From Caenorhabditis elegans (lineage: Eukaryota > Nematoda > Chromadorea > Rhabditida > Rhabditidae), in contig NC_003279.8 of the NCBI RefSeq assembly GCF_000002985.6, forward strand, positions 4,526,001 to 4,590,000: a stretch of 64,000 nt of DNA, in the 5' to 3' direction. Numbering within the stretch: the stretch's first letter is position 1; each line of letters starts with the position of its first letter. Shown here in pieces: positions 60,274 through 64,000 of this stretch. The translations under genes were made by a program, and so were the position numbers. Under the pieces are notes generated by a model. The model made no database searches. It saw only the letters and a program-made list of their open reading frames with translations, and had not been told where the DNA came from.

Positions 60274-63200
60274 ATGAGGACTCTTCGAATAGCCCAGTAC
60301 AGTGTTCTTACTGTTGGGTTCGCCATTTATATGTACCGACTGATTGAAGAAATTCCGATAGACATAAGGAATTTAAATTCGGATTCTCTCGAGGGGATCA
60401 TCAACTCCGATGAACTATGTGATGTCACCGTCAGCAATAGGAATCGTGGGCTTTTAGTTCGAAACGACTCTTTAGATCTTGATATTTTGAAAGCAAAATT
60501 CACTACATTTTTCAGCAAAAGATAGTTAGTTTTCTGGACTTATTAAAAAGGATAATATGGTTTCAAAAATTCAGTCTCACTCGATTTCTAAGCGAACAAG
60601 TTCCTTTTCTGCACGTGATCGATGAAGCTCTTCTCGTGAAACGATTTGTGATGTGTGCATGCTTTATGGTATTCTGTTTAACAGTGATCTGGTTTCTGGT
60701 GATTCGAAGAATGGGAAATCTCATTAAAAGATTGTCAGTGCTGAATCAGCTGGAAGATGCGGAATCTGTTGAATGGGCGAGATGCATCAGAGAGTTTACA
60801 CAAGAAAAGCTCGCAGTACTGTGCTTTTGCATAGTTCCACCGTTTGCACAGACGGATAAGTTAGTTTCAGACAAAATAAAGTTATTCCGGGAACACAAAA
60901 TTCTGAGAATTCGTAGTGTGCAACATATTTGACGCGCAAATACCTCGTAACGAAAACTACAGTTATTCTTTAAATCACTACTGTAGTGCTTGTGTCGATT
61001 TTCGAAGTGAATTTCTTTCCGAATTGTGACATCGATATTCTACTTTCCTTCGTTTCTTCGTAATAAGTTTTTTTTGCTAAGTTTTAATATTCTGTAAATT
61101 AAAAAAAAACGATTTTTACTCATGTCGAAACCCGAGCCCGTAAATCGACATAAACGCTACAGTAGTCATTTAAATAGTTACTGTAGTTTTCGCTACAAAA
61201 TATTTTCGCGCACAGCCTTCTCACGTGGAAATGACCCAACAAGGGGGCTTGCGCGTTTCTCGTGAGCGTGGGAAAATTTTACCGTTGAAAAGTGATTTCC
61301 TTCAGTTTTCACGGGTTTAAAATCGATTTCAAACTTTTTAATTACGTATCAATTGTAAAGCTAATTAAGGGCAAGGTGGAAAAAAAAGATTTTTGATTTT
61401 GGTTCAAAAATAAAAGCGCTGATATAAAAAGAAAAAACCGCTAAAAATTGAGTTTTTCTCATATTTCGTATATTTATCATCATTTTTCTAGTGGAATTTG
61501 ATGTTCATTTGAAAAGTAATCTTCCACCAAGGCTTATATTATGAAAAATATGAAGAAAAACAGTAAATTGAAACGTTTTCGGTAATTTCTCAATTTTGCA
61601 CGCGATGCACGAGAAGTGCGCCAACAAACCGATTTCCACTGGAGGAGACTGTGTCGCGTCGAATACGTTGTGTAATGTGCATTTTCAGAATTTAGTGTTC
61701 CCGTAATATTTAAAGTGTAAATAAATCGGTAAATATTTCCATTTCAGTAAACACTACATCGACTTCGGTGAATACGTTCGTGATACTTTTGCCCTTCGTT
61801 CTCGATGCACCGATTTGACATTATTCGCTTGTTGGTACTGTTTCATTGCAATCTGCCACGTGGCAACGAACACAATTTTCAGTCGATATGTCAAGGTTTC
61901 AGAAAAAGAAAAACAAAATGTTTTTTAATTCAGTTCATTTTCAGACGATACATCTAGTTCAAAGGCCGTTAAAAACTAGAATACGAGGCCAAGCCGTGTT
62001 TCTTGTGCAATTTTTCACGATGAATTCTATCGCAGCACTCGCTGCAATACTTTTTGGAGCCGCTGGACTTAGCTTCATGTTTATTCACTTTAATTATGCA
62101 GCTATTTTGTTTTTGGAGGTAATTCTGCAAGGAAACGGGAGACAGAATAACTATCAAATCTGAATCAGGGTTGTGGTTTTTTTGGCAAAAAATTATTTTT
62201 TTGGTGTTTTTCGTCCAAAAAACAAAAAGTGAGGGTCCTGATTTTAATTAATCCGGAAATTCAATGAAAAATATTAATTAAAATTTATTCAGAGCTATCG
62301 AGTATTTGTTCGATCCTTATTTGTGCTCGGTCGGCTATCAGTAAGCACTTCAACTGCTCGAATGAATGATATTGAAGAACAGGTGATTTTGATATTAAAT
62401 AAAGAATTTTTGAAGGTCTTCAAGCCAAATTTAGCAATTTTTTCGCCGATCCGGTCTTGACACGACAATTTTTGTTAAATTAAATTGGGTGCACCTTTAA
62501 AGATTACTGTAATTTCAAACTTCAGTGGCTTTGGAATTTTCTTCGTTTTTTTCATATTTTTTTCTTTAAAGTATATTCAATTATTGAGAGAAAAAACAGT
62601 AAAAACACATAAATTTTAAAAAGTCGATGAAAATTCCAATGTTTGAAACTACAGTACTTTTTCAAGGTGCACACCCTTTTACATTTAACAAAATTGTCGT
62701 GGGGAGACCGTGTACCGGAGGAAAAATTTTGCCAAAAATATTTGAAAATTAAATTTTTTTAAATAATCAAACATTTTAATTTTTTTTTTCCAGAAACACT
62801 TATCAGACGAAGAGATTACTGATTTGATTGTGAACAGCCAGAAAAGAATTGGAAAATATTTGAATTTCCGGAATATCTACATAACCTCTACGGTTTTCGT
62901 CACTTTTCTTCTCAATATTTTATATGCGGTAAGACATTAAGTCAGAAATCATTGAAAAATGTGATTTTTCCGGAAAAGTAACGGTTTTTTCAAACGAAAA
63001 TTATGGGTTATCTAGAAATTTGCACTGTGCAGGAAAAATTTAGTTTTTTAACTCGAAAAACCACTTGTATTTATAGAAGAAAGATGGCAATGAAGCTTAG
63101 TACAATTCAATTTTTGCAATAATTAATTTTTTTGCAATAAAATAATTTTTTGGTGGAAAGCAAAACACAGTCTTGGGTCTCACCCCGAAAATAAGATTAA

Positions 63201-63356
63201 CATTGTCAAACTTTTGAAATTCAAGATTTCTTTTTCCAGATCACGGGTCTCTTGATTAATCGAAAAATGCTTGCCTTCGGATTCGCGATCGGAGCCAACC
63301 AAGTTATCGATGATATTCTTAACGGGAGAGAATACGGTTCGACCGAATTATTGTAA
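60274..63356 (+). CDS. Unrecognised multi-pass membrane protein
   Basis: Exons 60274-60524, 60575-60859, 61748-61895, 61945-62118, 62293-62382, 62794-62928 and 63240-63356 join in phase to 399 residues. Hydrophobic segments: AQYSVLTVGFAIYMY near the N-terminus, VMCACFMVFCLTVIWFLVI, LAVLCFCIVPPFA, LTLFACWYCFIAICHVA, IAALAAILFGAAGLSFMFIH and ITSTVFVTFLLNILYAITGL. The first loop (about residues 24-80) is acidic. There is no signature of a channel, GPCR or transporter that I can name. The start codon follows a TTTGTTTAG acceptor by one base and lies 135 bp after the rpl-24.1 stop, so it is a probable SL2-spliced operon partner. Intron 2 (888 bp) and intron 5 carry foldback repeats. Confidence 0.85.
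60935..61205. repeat. Inverted-repeat element in intron
   Basis: The left arm (TAACGAAAACTACAGTTATT through CTACTGTAGTGCTTGTGTCG) is mirrored on the right (CGACATAAACGCTACAGTAG through TAACTGTAGTTTTCGCTAC). The outer ends GACGCGCAAATA and TATTTTCGCGC are also complementary. Confidence 0.85.
62450..62720. repeat. GGTGCACC/CTACAGTA foldback element in intron
   Basis: The left half (GGTGCACCTTTAAAGATTAC then TGTAATTTC) is mirrored by GAAACTACAGTACTTTTTCA then AGGTGCACACC. The ends CCGGTCTTGACACGACAATT and AATTGTCGTGGGGAGACCG are also inverted. It is related to the pieces at 11700 and 53380. Confidence 0.8.
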
Positions 63357-63599
63357 ATTATTTGTGTATGTTGTATATAAACAATTTGACTATATTTATT
63401 GAAATGATTTTGTTATTCAAGATCCAAGAGAAGCAGACATAGAAATGAAATGAAGAGAATTATGCATGAAAAATTAAGAATTTTCAAAAATTCCAAAACC
63501 CGTAATTGGAAAACGATGAGAAAGAGATTTGAGATCTAACTATAGAATAAGATTAATTTAATTTTTGGAGCAACAAAAAAAGATGAGGGAAACCATATT
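63357..63599. other. Convergent 3' intergenic region
   Basis: A short AT-rich gap separates the 3' ends of the 399-residue gene (+) and the last gene (-). No gene is seen. Confidence 0.5.
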
Positions 63600-63899
63600 T
63601 TAAAGCGGTTTTCTGAGTAAAAGACGAATTAAACGTGGCAATGACTCTTCTACCATTGGTTCCACAGGCCGTCTCCATATCGGATGCTTGATTTTCGTGC
63701 TTTCAGTGAGCAAAAACTGCCGTTTTCGATGAGCGGGATGAAGTGGGAGAGATCTTCGTTTCACATAATGTGTGCAACAACGGACACATTGAACTGGTGA
63801 CGTATAAATTGCACAGGATGAATTACAATCGCATTGGGTACTGTAGGTGACGTGGAATCCGAGAAGTATCAGAAGACCCAAACCGATGAGCCCAGGCAT
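63600..63899 (-). CDS. Small secreted cysteine-rich peptide precursor
   Basis: This single-exon frame encodes 99 residues. MPGLIGLGLLILLGFHVTYS is a signal peptide. Six cysteines cluster in residues 23-42 (CDCNSSCAIYTSPVQCVRCC), immediately followed by the multibasic site KRR at 47-49. A basic tail with a second dibasic site (HRKRQFLL) and no cysteines follows. A compact disulphide peptide released by proprotein cleavage is a reasonable reading, which would make it a neuropeptide- or hormone-like precursor. No known family was recognised. A TTTTTCCAG acceptor lies about 15 bp upstream of the ATG, so there may be a 5' exon or trans-splicing. Confidence 0.72.
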   Translation of the reverse strand: MPGLIGLGLLILLGFHVTYSTQCDCNSSCAIYTSPVQCVRCCTHYVKRRSLPLHPAHRKRQFLLTESTKIKHPIWRRPVEPMVEESLPRLIRLLLRKPL

Positions 63900-64000
63900 T
63901 TTTTGTGGAAGGGACTGGAAAAATATGAATGAAATTAGGTATTTTGAGAGAAAACTTCGGAGTATAAGGATTTACAGAGAAGTTCAAGAAGAAAAGGTGA

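Overview
The window is nematode chromosomal DNA and matches Caenorhabditis elegans chromosome I, in the area of clones Y119C1B and D1007. This rests on recognised genes (bet-1, ceh-17, rps-10, rpl-24.1, tmem-39), the AT-rich composition, short introns with strong TTTTCAG acceptors, trans-splice-like acceptors just before start codons, and many C. elegans-type foldback repeats. Gene models were built by hand from splice signals and reading phase. Every listed exon chain closes in frame, but none was checked against transcripts.

Layout, left to right. 0.4-8.8 kb (-): bet-1, a double-bromodomain BET protein in 14 exons. 11.8-13.7 kb (-): an immunoglobulin-domain surface protein. 14.35-22.96 kb: a gene-free satellite block made of a 26-bp array, a 27-bp array, an inverted stretch of the same 27-bp family, hexanucleotide simple repeat and a 12-bp array. 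24.5-26.7 kb (+): a TMEM26-like membrane protein with a GC-AG intron. 28.1-29.2 kb (+): a Ser/Lys/Arg-rich membrane protein. 29.5-30.8 kb (-): an unrecognised 303-residue protein. 31.7-37.6 kb (+): a TMEM94-like P-type ATPase relative.

38.1-39.9 kb (+): a secreted Ly6-like cysteine-rich protein. 40.5-42.3 kb (+): a secreted low-complexity protein. 43.0-44.0 kb (-): ceh-17, a Phox2-type homeobox gene. 45.2-49.1 kb (-): a cuticle-type collagen whose first intron carries an array of heat-shock elements plus two further minisatellites. 49.8-51.2 kb (-): an unrecognised tail-anchored-looking protein. 52.8-53.7 kb (-): a small secreted peptide. 54.0-54.6 kb (-): a Gemin6-like Sm-fold protein.

The right end is organised around two divergent ribosomal protein genes. 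rps-10 (-) is followed 137 bp downstream by tmem-39 (-), and rpl-24.1 (+) is followed 135 bp downstream by an unrecognised 399-residue membrane protein (+). Both spacings are typical of C. elegans operons. Introns 1 and 3 of rpl-24.1 contain a duplicated H/ACA-snoRNA-like sequence. A small secreted cysteine-rich peptide gene (-) closes the window. TMEM39 proteins are known to support collagen secretion, so pairing tmem-39 with a ribosomal protein gene fits a shared growth and secretory programme; this last point is inference.
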